NCBI RefSeq assembly: GCF_040054535.1
Contig: NC_090780.1
Coordinates: forward strand, 15,261,001 to 15,325,000
From: Antennarius striatus
Taxonomy: Eukaryota > Chordata > Actinopteri > Lophiiformes > Antennariidae
Reading direction: 5' to 3'
DNA: 64,000 nucleotides
In this document: piece by piece, positions 1 through 11,339 of the stretch
Numbering within the stretch: the stretch's first letter is position 1
How the letters are laid out: each line of letters begins with the position of its first letter
Program-made: the position numbers and the translations under genes
The notes under the pieces: model-generated
Told to the model about the DNA's origin: nothing
Databases searched by the model: none
What the model saw: only the letters and a program-made list of their open reading frames with translations

Positions 1-67
1 TTACATCTTATTGATGGTCTAGATAGTCGTTTAGATTCAGATTTGTTTTTTAATGGGTGTCAGTCAG

Positions 68-265
68 TCAGTCATCTACAGATTACCACCGCTTTATCTG
101 CCGCAGCGGGTCATGGGGAGCCGGAGCTTATCTTGGCGGCATAGGGCGTGAGGCGGGGGACACTCCGGGCACGACGCCAGTGCACCGTAGAGCCACACAC
201 AAAGACATACAACCATGCACACACACACTCATTCCTAAGGGCAATTTGGAACGGCTTAACGGGTG
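68..265 (-). mobile_element. Teleost tRNA-SINE fragment
   Basis: The sequence GGGTCATGGGGAGCCGGAGC, then CATAGGGCGTGAGGCGGGG, CCACACACAAAGACATACAA and GGCAATTTGGAACGGC, matches the tail half of the widespread teleost SINE seen more completely at 9,200-9,485. Orientation is minus and the tRNA-like head is missing. Confidence 0.8.
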
Positions 266-284
266 TCAATGTCAAGATTTTCAC

Positions 285-870
285 TTCTAACGTCAAAAGA
301 ATAGCAATGCAGTCACAGACTGCAACATCCCGCGACGCCAATGAAGTTAAAATTTAACCTGACCTACACATTTCTGTGGCGCTGGGTTCCTGAAAATACT
401 GCTTTTTTTTGTTAATTATTATATCTCATCAGGTTTCAAAGATGTCGCTCCTCGCGGTCACGAAGTGACGAAATATTTATTATTTACGGTTATTTAAACA
501 TTTATGAACCTCCCCATACTGATATTAAACCACACTCTTATCGACTGTTTAAACTACTTTTGTGTCTCATGTAAGTCCGAGACTCACAGAACGTAGTGCA
601 CTTCCGGACGCTGTCAGCCAATAAAATGCGCGTACGGTATCACGTGACTGCCTTCCAAAAATCCACGATGACTACAAAAGTTGAAATTTGACCTTGACCT
701 AGTTTTCTCAAGGTCATCTCATTTTCATCCCCTTTGCCGCCCGATTAATGTGCTTTTTCTTTCATTTTTCTATCTGCAACGGTTGTGAAGATATTTGGTG
801 GACTAATGGATGGACGGATGAACACAAACACTGATAATTACAATATATCACCGCTGTGTGGGATGTAATT
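285..870. repeat. Unclassified interspersed repeat, copy A
   Basis: Blocks here recur in pusl1 intron 4 at about 29,720-30,110: CAGACTGCAACATCCCGCGA near 315-338, TTTGACCTTGACCTAGTTTT near 687-706, and TATCTGCAACGGTTGTGAAG with GATATTTGGTG near 770-800, followed by GGACGGATGAACAC. By eye the right-hand 200 bases look about 80 percent identical. I cannot assign it to a superfamily and see no coding frame. Confidence 0.7.
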
Positions 871-1429
871 ACAGTAATGCTTAGCCAAAAAATATACAGC
901 AATGTTTCCGTAATATCTGACACACATCAAAATCTGATGTTGACAAAAGCACCCGAGAAATGGTGAAGCGGAACATTTCATTTTATTGTCAGTGACGTGT
1001 AAGTTAGGCATAAAATTTAATTTCTTCAGAAGTTACTGATCTGGAAGAAAACTGCTCACAGCGGCAAAATGTGTTCTTGTATCAAAACAACTAAGATAAA
1101 AAAATGTGATTCCGAATGTAAAGGCATGAGTGGGAAACTGTGCGGCCCTCAGGAGGTTTGTGCTTCCGGTGTCTAGTTGTATGATTGTGTCTTCCTGACC
1201 AGGCAGCAATTTCAACAATGACCAGTCCTAAAAGGTTGAATCACAAAACCACTTCAGACCTTCAGCAGAGGTCTGGCAGCTTCTGGTTTCACCTTTGAGG
1301 ATTAGTCATTGTTGTTTTTTTTTGTTGCCTGTGCTACATGAAAACACACCATACAGATTCAACTGCTACACTCTCTTTTCATAACATAACCGCTTTCATC
1401 ATTCTCCGGCCACAAGTTCAGATGGTATA

Positions 1430-1800
1430 CACTCACATCAGACTCAGAATCAGAATCAGAATCAGAAATCAGAATCAGAAAAGGTTTTATTGCCAAGAAC
1501 AGTAAAAATTACTGTCAAGGAACTTGACGCGGTGTCCGTGCATAGAAAGGCGGAAGAGAATAGTAGTGAGTGAGGAATAGGATAAGAATACAAAAACTAT
1601 TTACAATTCACATTACGGTGTGTTTAGATACGGTATAAAGATGGTGATTGCGGGTGAAGAAAATAAGTCCAAACAGAAAACTGTCTTTGCATAGTGGTGA
1701 GGGGCGGATGGTTACCGGGGGGGGGGGCGGGCATTGTTCATGATGCATGCAGAGATAACAAAAAATCCCTTCCCAGAATTCCAGGTAGTAAGCTCCGTGG
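1430..1800. repeat. (TCAGAA)n followed by interspersed repeat
   Basis: A short hexamer array (TCAGAATCAGAATCAGAA) leads into AAAAGGTTTTATTGCCAAGAA, a sequence that commonly marks the 3' end of an interspersed element in fish genomes. The remaining part contains a G-run near 1,718 and no coding frame. The family assignment is from memory and is tentative. Confidence 0.5.
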
Positions 1801-4800
1801 CAACCGTTCATTGATCCAAATCACCATGGAAACAGGCATCAGCATTACATGAGCTTTTTTTGACTGACCAATTTCCTCTTTGTGTGATGTGTCTGTCCCT
1901 GAGTGTCTGCCTCTCTTACCAGCTCTGCCTTTTGTCTGTGAGGTTCTCCTTTTTCTTTTGGGAAATCAGCCCAAAAGATGGCTGTGTGGCCTGATGTATC
2001 TGCAGCATCTGCTACCACAGACAAAGTGTCCTTGAGTAGGATGCTGATCTCTGAAAGCTCTGTGGTCTGACTTGGTTTCTGCAAAATTAGCCATGATTTT
2101 AAGGCATTCCTTGTTTTATTTGTTTTGTTTTATCCTAATCATACATTATCAGTGGGACTTTGCTGAATTTAAAATAAAAACACAGATTGCATCTGGTTAG
2201 GATGGATCATTTTGCCTCAACATACGATGGGTGGGTTATAGGGTGGGGACAGTAACTACAGCCAATCCTTCATTCCATTGTTTTTACTGTTTAAACCAAT
2301 GTCATCCAGTCCTTGAAACAAAAAAAAATTTTCCTACAACATTTTACACTGATCTGTATTGTTAAATTGTTGTATTTAATGGCACAAAAGATTTTATCAT
2401 ATAATGAAATGGACTCTTTGTTCTAAAATTTGCCCCTCAGAATTCATCTGTTCTCTTTTCTGTCTTTGTTTGTCTGTCTGCTTGCCATCTTTCTGCAATC
2501 CTTTATTGGCCACCGAGTAAAGAAATGAACTGGTAAACATAAAATTAATTCGAACACTCATCAGTTCATGTGTTCTTTCGTTAAATGTAAAGATTTTTTT
2601 GTACAAAAAGAGCTAAAAGATTTAATCTGCTGTTGTGCATTTGCCACAACCACTATGAACAGCTAGTCGTGTGCCACCGACTCAATTAAAAGAGTCCTCA
2701 GTAAATGATCCCCTCACAAAAAACTGTTTTGCTGAAACAAGCTGCCTTTTCACACCAATAACACGCAAAGCCAAACACTGGTATTTTACGTGTGGCTAAC
2801 AAAGACGCCTTCACTGCCTCCCCTTACACCCCTCCTCCGAACACCCAACAAACATCACACTCATTCCCTGAAATAATATTGAACTGCACCAATGGACGAT
2901 GAGACAAAGGGACCAAACATGATGTTTACAAAAAGGACAATCTATCCTTGTGTCTTCGAATCATCAAAAACTGCAGCAAACATTTAAACATAAGTCAAGA
3001 ATTTTTTTCCTATGCACTGCAACTTAAGAAAAAACACATGCAAAGTAAGGAAACATCTTTAACATCGATCATTTGGACAACACATGTGCGCCATTTATGG
3101 AACATGCTGCGAAAACCACTACACATCAAGAAAATTTAATGCTAAAGCTGCGAAGCGATGGAAGTGTTTGCAGAAGACACTAAAAAGTGTTAATACAACC
3201 CACTAAAAAAAATTTTTTTAAAACAGCCAACATTATGACTACATAATGAGACAGAATACATCAGTGGATGGCGTTTACCACTGTGAAAAACACTTATGCT
3301 AATTTTTTTAATGCATAACCAATGACAGTAACAAGTCACAAACACTGGCCCACACAGCTGGACAAAAAAAAAAAAAAATCAAATCTTTCCTCTGACACAA
3401 CCTTTCACATGATTTAGTGTTTTACATGATGTAAATTCCTCCAACAGGTCAACAGGAAGTGTGCTGGAAGCTTGAGTGACACAGGCTACTTATTGTATTG
3501 TGACCTCGATTCAAGCCAGGTGGAACTTAACTGTTGGTTGGAAAGTACAGTGATCTCTCTCCCCTAATGACACGAGAAAATGGCTTAGAGTGAAACAAGA
3601 AAAACTCAGCTGCTTCCCACAGGAAGCCACTCTGCTGACTTGGACAAATACAACATGTGTTGCATCAACATCATGTGACCTCAATTGTGCTGATCTGAGA
3701 TTCTTAATCTGTATGATCAAGACAATAAAATGACTTTAAAGTAATAAATAAAATAGGACCATCGGCTAAAATTCACTCAACTTCCTGTACATTCAGGGAA
3801 TTTTTCAGGTTCTATTATTCTGACCAGAAATGTCCTCTTCCATGTTCTTCCAGGTGCATATTGTTACATACATTCAATGCATTCACACAATGGGAGTTAC
3901 CGCACTAACCTCTAATAGTATATATGTGTTTTTTGGTTGTTAAAAAGCCATCTACAACCAACCTAAAATAAAAGCTGCAGCCACAAGTTGATGACGGATC
4001 CCTCAGTCCTCCGGTATGTCATCAAGGTAACCCGACACACTGTCTTGTATCCTCTTTTCCAGTCATGGAAAAATGTGGCCCGTTTGAAGTTTTGGTGTTG
4101 GACAAATGGAGGTTCAAGTGTTTGTTTGATCGTGTTCCACTCACACAGGAATGTTCTGGACAGTCTGTGGTGTACGTGACAGATCTGATCTTCCCAAGTA
4201 AACAGTTAAAGAAATAAATGAAAGATGCAGAGTTGGATAGGTGGTGTATCAAGAGGACATTATCTCAAGTTAGTTTGGCCCCAAAAACCTGAAGAACTAA
4301 CAGGAATGAAAATATGATAGCAGGCTCAGCACAGGCTGCAAGCAGCAACAAACTGAGAAAAGACTGTAGGAGAGTGGGACTGGGAGCCCATCCCAAACTC
4401 CAACCTCTTTAACCTCTGCTGACCTCCTGGTGGGTTGTGTGACACACATATGGAAACATTAGAGAGGAAGACCCCCTGTGAAGAAGCACTTTGTTCCCAG
4501 GACTTTTGCTTCTGTCCTATTTGCATCCATGACCATAGATTGAAAAGTGGCAGAGAGAAGAGAGCAGCACTGGAAGACAGTAAAAGGTCCAGACAGATGC
4601 TTGCAGCAAATAATCTGGAAATAAATCATTAGCCCCTCCAGAAAGCAGCGTAGGACAAACAGCAAAGATCACACACTACATCTTCTATGAAGGTCACAAC
4701 TAAATATTTACATCACATCTGTGTATTCCTCTGAGAGCAGGCAAGTGTGGTAAATACTAGTATGTCACAGCAAGAATCTCCTCTTCAGATGGACACATGA

Positions 4801-6220
4801 GCTTAAATGTAGTGGATACAGAATCTCCCTGTTGTCTTTTGTTCACACAGAAGAAGATTGGTTTGCTGTGCCGATGATCCACACAGGATCCGTATCAGGC
4901 TGTAGTTGCACACTATGTCTTTGGCTCAAATGTCTTTTGCATTTTTTGCATCTAGTTGCCTCTTCATATTGGAGGACCAAATTATAATTTATGTTCAATG
5001 CAGAACATGAACTGGAACACAGTCCGAGAACACAAACCAGAATTCCTATTATACCATTGAACTTCTAATCTTTAATCTTTAATATGACCCACTGACCATG
5101 AAAATCTATTCCTAGAGTTTGGAATCACACTGGTATCACAGTAAATTCAACAGTTATTAATAAAACTCAATATTTCACAACAGGCTTTGGTTTTTCTCAT
5201 TGACTTTTCAAAAAATATTGAAACATTGACTCCTAACCGAATCAGCAAATTTAAAACGCATTGTGATCCTAGCTGCATGTATGTAACTGTTTTTCTGCCC
5301 TATAAATTTAACCATGGATCACCAGATCTGGAACATCACCTGTTTAAGTACCTGCATTTACAAATAAGCAAGTATTTATAATAGCACTTGACTAAATATG
5401 GATTATTTTTATGACACCTAAGATCTATCTATCAATACAAATAATCCTGAATCCACGTCTAAACTGAAGTTTATCTAACTGCATTGCAGTTATCTTAAAC
5501 ACAACCAGACAGATGGCCCGACAAACAGGCTGAACAAACAACCTCCAAGCTACTCTATTCACGGAGATAACAAATGTATTTGAGTATAAAAAGATTGTTT
5601 TTCTCTTCATAAACATGTGAAACACACTTGACATTCTCACCATTCACTGATGACTCCACATTGCAAGAGATATTATGATGCTGTGATGCGAATGACTAAC
5701 TCAGCTATTTATCACAACCCCCACATGCCCGCAAGCCAGAAAGAGGCTTCAGAATAAAGAGCATGTTGTCCTTTAGGAGATTTCAGCTCTTCCTTTCCTT
5801 CAAAACAGACCTTTGATGATTATAGTACATTATAAAATGGCAACGTGAGTTTTCTTCCATGAAAACAATAGTAGTCAAGGGCAGAATTTTCTGTTGATGA
5901 TCAAAATACGAGTCTCCAAGGATTTGGATTCAAGCCATCTCTGCAAAGCACCTGTTAAAACATGTCATGAAATATGTACCAAGCAGGAAGTCCAATTCAT
6001 GGACATGGCAAAAGAAAATAGTATATCATCTTGTCAAATCTTCCTCCAAACCAAACGGAACTGAAGAGAAGATAATAAAGGTATTAATTGACCTTCACTT
6101 ATAGGTTTACAGGTTTACAGGTTTACAGGTATATTAAATCTGAATTACTCCAGCTCTGCAAAAGCAGACACAGTTATTATCTGAGAGCAGAGGGTGACCT
6201 GGCACAGATAAGGCCTGAAC
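1800..6220. other. No feature recognised
   Basis: About 4.4 kb of AT-rich unique-looking sequence. Open frames are short (79 codons or less), lack splice context and match no family I know. A-runs occur near 3,363 and 3,210. Nothing else is supported. Confidence 0.5.
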
Positions 6221-6221
6221 G

Positions 6222-6222
<1 letters not shown>

Positions 6223-6280
<58 letters not shown>

Positions 6281-6293
6281 GCACACACACACA

Positions 6294-6326
<33 letters not shown>
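6223..6326. repeat. (AC)n microsatellite, interrupted
   Basis: About 104 bases of nearly pure AC dinucleotides, broken by GACGC and CAGAC near 6,278-6,296. Long Thr-His or Cys-Val frames across it are artefacts of the repeat. Confidence 0.98.
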
Positions 6327-6328
<2 letters not shown>

Positions 6329-7234
6329 CGACTGCAGGACATCATGCTCAACAGGTTTGTTTAGGGATTATGCTTAAAAACGTTGTAGAGTTTTGTAATC
6401 TATCAGGTTAATTACATCAGAACACAAATCTAGAATCAAGTTTTGTGCTCAATATTGGTCAAAATTTGACAACACAAGACAGGAGATTGCATAACCTCCA
6501 ATCTTTTGTAAGATGATTTTAAATAAAAAATGCCATGGAAGTCTGTTAATGTTACACAATGGAGTTTTAAAGTAAAAGGAAGCAAAAACTCAATTTCTAT
6601 GCCACACTGTGTGATTAGCAGGCAAAAATCTGCAAGTTCTTTTTTATTTGATACACAAACGTCATCCATGAGGTCCACCTACAAGTCAGAGGTTAATGTC
6701 AGCCACACTGAATAGGGTACAGCTTATACAGCAAGTATGTGTTAATATTTGATTATATCCCTCTCCCCACACTAACCTACAGAAGCAGAACTAAAGACAC
6801 ATGTTCTAGGTTGATGTGTCTATTTATGGCTCTGTGGGAATGTGAGGGAGAAGTGATGCTGTTCTCCAGAAGAAACAAACCTGCTTCGTCATGTTATGTT
6901 TGTTCACAACTGAGCTGACACCGGTAAAACAAACCTCCTGTTGACAGAAAGGTTGGATCTGTCAAAGAGGGAACCACAGTCACTCTACATGTTAATCAAC
7001 CTAACAATGGTTAATCAGTAAAGCTCAGGAGGAGACCTATTCTAGTCCTAAAGGTAAATCTTTTCAAGTGCAACACCTTGAGACTGTCTCACATCTGATG
7101 TTCCTGACCATCTCTACCAGTTATTATCAAATACAGGTGGAACATCAATGTTATTTCTATTAATCTTACTTCATCTTACATTGATGACAAGAGGTGAACA
7201 GGAGTATCTATGTTCATTCATTGCAGAGCTGAGG

Positions 7235-7400
7235 TTCAGCGGTTCATGGTTTTCTCCCATAGCTGATAGGTGTGAATGTGTCTACATGAGTTTGTGCTCT
7301 CACGGACCACAGACCTGTCCAAGATCTACCCAGGATTTCACCCAGCGCATGCTGGGTGAAAGTCAGCATGCACTTTCACCCAGAATACACCCAGAGACAC
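7235..7400 (+). repeat. Degraded SINE fragment with overlapping hairpins
   Basis: TGATAGGTGTGAATGTGTCT, ACAGACCTGTCCAAG and the following CAGC-rich part resemble a decayed plus-strand copy of the teleost SINE tail. At 7,336-7,361 an 11-base perfect inverted repeat (TTTCACCCAGC / GCTGGGTGAAA) overlaps a second one at 7,352-7,383 (CTGGGTGAAAGT / ACTTTCACCCAG). Confidence 0.5.
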
Positions 7401-8393
7401 ACATTTGTAACTATAAAGGGATGCTGACAAAATGTATGAATGGATAGTGAACTTTGATGAGTTTGGTGATAGTGATTTAAGGCAAGTGAACTCAAATTTA
7501 AGTCTATAATGATCAGTTTCTGAATTTGACCAGTTCTAGCTGTCTTTTTACAAAAGTTAATCAATTTAATCTGTGACAATAGAATTACACATTTCTACAT
7601 ATATTCTAGGAGTTATCAATATATTTCCGACCACTGAAGCAGAACTTCCTTCCAAATTACCAAGACGCACAAACAGATCCATTGATTCTAACAGCAAAGA
7701 AAACACAGAACGTAATCTCAAAACCCTGTAGAACACATCAGCACATTTTTAAAGTCACACAGACCCAATCTATTCAATGAATGAGTCAACAAGTCACCCA
7801 CTCACTGGCACACACAAACGCTTCTTTATCTTCATTATTATGTGCGCGGCGTAAGAAAGGAAATGGAATCTGCTAAAAAGAGACCACATGGATGGTCCGG
7901 GAAGCTCACTGAGCAGACAAGCTTAGTTTAGGATAATATTTATGTCTGATGAACGCTTGGACCATACAGTTACACTTTTGTGTGTTTTCTGTTGACCCAA
8001 TTAGGTGATTCATTTGTTCCGAACTACATCTTTGACAGTCAGAATACCAGTCCCATTCATTAGATTATGATGATGGTTACCTGTTGGAACATGTAACTTG
8101 ATTGCATATTAACTAAATCCCGACATAGAAGTGTCGTGTGGGTGTGGTGGGAGAAGAGACAGACAGTTTAACATGTGGAGGGAGGGTTGAGGGGTTGAGA
8201 AAGACTGAAGAGACAGGTTTACATAAACATAAGGGGTGGTCTTATGCAAGACCCCCACACACTGAGACAGCTATAGAAACAAAGCATGCAGGACAGATAA
8301 CTGGAGTCTGTGATATGTATGTGAGAATGTGGTTACAGATTTCACAATATACCACTGTGATTATTTTATTATTACCAGCTTTATCCAAATGAC

Positions 8394-8395
<2 letters not shown>

Positions 8396-8448
<53 letters not shown>
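8396..8448. repeat. (AC)n microsatellite
   Basis: About 53 bases of uninterrupted AC dinucleotide repeat. Confidence 0.98.
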
Positions 8449-8450
<2 letters not shown>

Positions 8451-9199
8451 CTGTAATTCCTTGATTGTCCACCGGGTCAGATAGTGGAAGCACACAAACA
8501 TGGAAAAGTTGGCAAAGAGAAGCAGGACAGATACAGATAATGATGTGCATTCCCAAAAAAACACAGAAAAAATTAGTAGCACATGGGTACTTTGAATAGC
8601 GGAGGAAACCAACAGGGATTAATCATCGAGGGTCAGTTTGTAAAGGATTTGGATTCTACTGAAGGAGGGAACATGGAATAACAAGGAACACGTTCGCTAA
8701 TCATCTTTTTGTGCAGACCAACGTGTCCCAGTTCATAATGTGAACATTAAGACAAATTCAGGAACAAGTTCGGCTCATTTTCTACAGAAACCAAATCTAC
8801 TGAGACATTTTCAACATTGTCTTAAAAGTTCCTCAGATAAACAGAAACAGGTGTGTGTCAGTAGGGATCCTCACCAGCTTGTCAAACATGTAATGACATT
8901 ATGAGACTTTAAGTGGTAAAAACAAGTGCTTCAGCTTTACGTGCATTCCTTCCCCACAGGACGACACTGCGTTGCTGTTTGTTTCAATGTTCAAACCATA
9001 CTGGCCATGAGTTTAAATGCTTTTGTACTTTGAAAAGATTTGCACCCACAAAATTTACTATTAACCAATATTTTTTCACCCCTTATGGTGTCACCAATAT
9101 TTCCTGTACCTTCAACCATCTCACACTCACACACACTAATTACACAGCAACTGGTGGCAATTTGACATGACTGCATGACCTTCAGGTAGTCATCTGCAT

Positions 9200-9485
9200 C
9201 AGTGAGTCGGAGCCTATCTCGGCAGCATAGGGCGTGAGGCACGACGCCAGTGCACCGCGTAGCCACACACAAAGACATACAACCATGCACGCACACTCCT
9301 ACAGGCAATTTGGAACGGCCAATCAACCTGAATTACATGCTTTTGGAGGTGGGAGGAAGCCGGTGAACCCGGAGAGAACCCACGCAGACACGGGGAGAGC
9401 ATGCGAACTCCGCACAGCGCGGGACTTGAACCCGGGTCCGCCGTGTTGTGAGGCAACAGCGCTAACCACTGCGCCACCATGCCGC
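9200..9485 (-). mobile_element. Near-complete teleost tRNA-derived SINE
   Basis: Reading the minus strand from 9,485, the element begins GGCGGCATGGTGGCGCAGTG, with an A-box-like GTGGCGCAGTGGTTAGCGC and a B-box-like GGGTTCAAGTCCC near 9,420-9,433. The body follows (CGTGTCTGCGTGGGTTCTCT, CTTCCTCCCACCTCC, AATTGCCTGTAGGAGTG) and ends at the GAGATAGGCTCCGAC tail. This is a well-known abundant layout in fish genomes. Open frames across it are not genes. Confidence 0.9.
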
Positions 9486-9489
9486 CGGA

Positions 9490-10290
9490 ATACTATCTGT
9501 GACCAACTAAGGGTCATAGGTAGTATTTGGTAAAACTGGACCTTTGGTAAAAATGAATTGTTCACTCATGAAAATATTATTTAAAGATGTTAGATATCAG
9601 ATACTGACTTCATGCAATATCCTGAAGTAGCCACTATAAGCCACTTTATGCTTTACCGAAGTGTTAATGTAGTGAATCATGACTGATTATGAATTTTAAA
9701 ATACTATTTAATTTATATTGTCGCCCAAATGTGGAAAACTGTTGTAAAATCAATGCCCATTTTGTTTTTTGACATCTTTATTCTCTTTTCTTTTGTTGCC
9801 AGTTACATTTAAGTTTAAAAGCAATCTAAAAGGAACATCTACACTTACCGTACATCCATTAAGACTTTATGGTAACATCCACAACCATATATGTGGATTT
9901 GACTCAAACATGTTCAGGGTTAAAAGGAGGCTGACAGTGTAGGGCACTTAATGCAGCCTGGCTGTATGTATTTTAAATGAGGTGTGACTCACATTGACAG
10001 GAAACACCTAATCTGTCCTCCTATAGGTGATACAAATGCACATCATCCTATTCCTAACCGATTTATTTCCACATATGAATGAGGCTTGATTTTGATCTCA
10101 GAACACACAATTCCATGTTGCTTCTTTCCCAATTCTTGATATTTGATCTACGTCACCTGGGACGAAAAAAAATCATTACTGGGTCAGATGAACCATGTAG
10201 TGTAAAGACAACTGTGTTGAGCTGAAGCCCACTTCTATCCATCACTTCTATTTGTTCTAAAACCTCACTGTTCTAGCTACATCTGTCTAC
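9490..10290. other. No feature recognised
   Basis: AT-rich DNA without a gene, RNA or repeat that I can support. Confidence 0.5.
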
Positions 10291-10291
10291 T

Positions 10292-10330
<39 letters not shown>

Positions 10331-10360
10331 CACACGCACACACACACACACACACACACA
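10292..10360. repeat. (CGCA)n / (CA)n compound microsatellite
   Basis: A tetranucleotide CGCA array passes into a CA dinucleotide array. Confidence 0.98.
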
Positions 10361-11262
10361 ATTCCACCATAATTCCACAGCCACCTGCCAAAGCAATGGT
10401 ATATTGTTCCATGGTCATCGTTCATTCTCCTCCAAGATACAGTGTAGTGTCCATTACTGACCGGTAACTCTTCCTTCAGCTGTTCTGACTTATCTGCTTG
10501 TACACACTGAGCAATCCATTCAACAAATGGAAGGAGGCATTCCCAAACAGGAAGGACTGCATGTGTTTCTGTGTGTGACTTTGTGGGGGTAGGAATGATA
10601 GATTCCACCAAAATCCAGGACTGCTGACATGGCAGATGGGAATGTTTTCATTTGGTTACAAGGAATTCCACAGAGATCTGAAGTGAGGATGCAGGCTGAA
10701 TAATGTAAGGATGAGAAATGTAAAATAGGAGTCCACCAGTTTTTAAGAGATCAGTGATCTCGTCTCTCCTCCTCCTCTCTATTGGAGACAGGATTGTCAA
10801 TCATGGTTGTGGTTTCTGCGCTGCATTGGTGTTTGGATTCAGTGAGAATCAGGGCTTGGTGGGCAGCCAAACGTGCAGTGAGGCTGTGTCAACAAGCTGT
10901 GGGCAGTGATAAATGTCTGGACTCGACAATACAGAGGAACGACTTAAGGAGATGAAGAAAAAAAAAAAACATAGGCGTTTTGATTTCTGCTAAATGCACC
11001 AGAAGTCAATCAGTGGTCTGAAAATGTGACGAGTTTTCTTTCTGCATGATCTCATATTAAATATGGAGACAAGTGGAGGAAGCGAAAGAGAAACTGAGAG
11101 CTGAAGATGGATCGGGACTGAAGAGGAAGAACAAAAATGCTACGTCAAATAATAATAATAGGATTTTAAGGAAAGTAAGAGTAGAAATAAAACAAAGACA
11201 GAGAAAGTCAGGCCAAATCTAAACCAGCTGCTTGACTTATCCCAGATGTGGAAATGAGAGCC

Positions 11263-11332
<70 letters not shown>
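11263..11332. repeat. (CA)n microsatellite
   Basis: About 70 bases of pure CA repeat. Confidence 0.98.
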
Positions 11333-11333
<1 letters not shown>

Positions 11334-11339
11334 CCACCT

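Noticed and set aside
1845-2084. 79-codon minus frame as a possible second acap3 exon
   Set aside because: The peptide does not resemble the BAR-domain start expected after the first exon, and no suitable acceptor phase was seen.
6223-6326. CRISPR-like regular repetition
   Set aside because: Pure dinucleotide repeat without spacers, in a vertebrate genome.
6088-6411. Frames with long Thr-His or Cys-Val runs across microsatellites (also at 8.4, 11.3, 49.6, 51.2, 55.6, 57.5 and 62.3 kb)
   Set aside because: They are translations of CA/GT dinucleotide arrays, open in several frames at once.
9415-9485. Possible tRNA gene (B box GGGTTCAAGTCCC)
   Set aside because: It is the tRNA-derived head of a SINE. 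It cannot be folded by eye into a complete cloverleaf and is followed by SINE body.
9214-9565. 88-99 codon frames at 9.2-9.5 kb with a cysteine-rich look
   Set aside because: They are translations of a tRNA-derived SINE, and the same frames recur wherever that SINE occurs.
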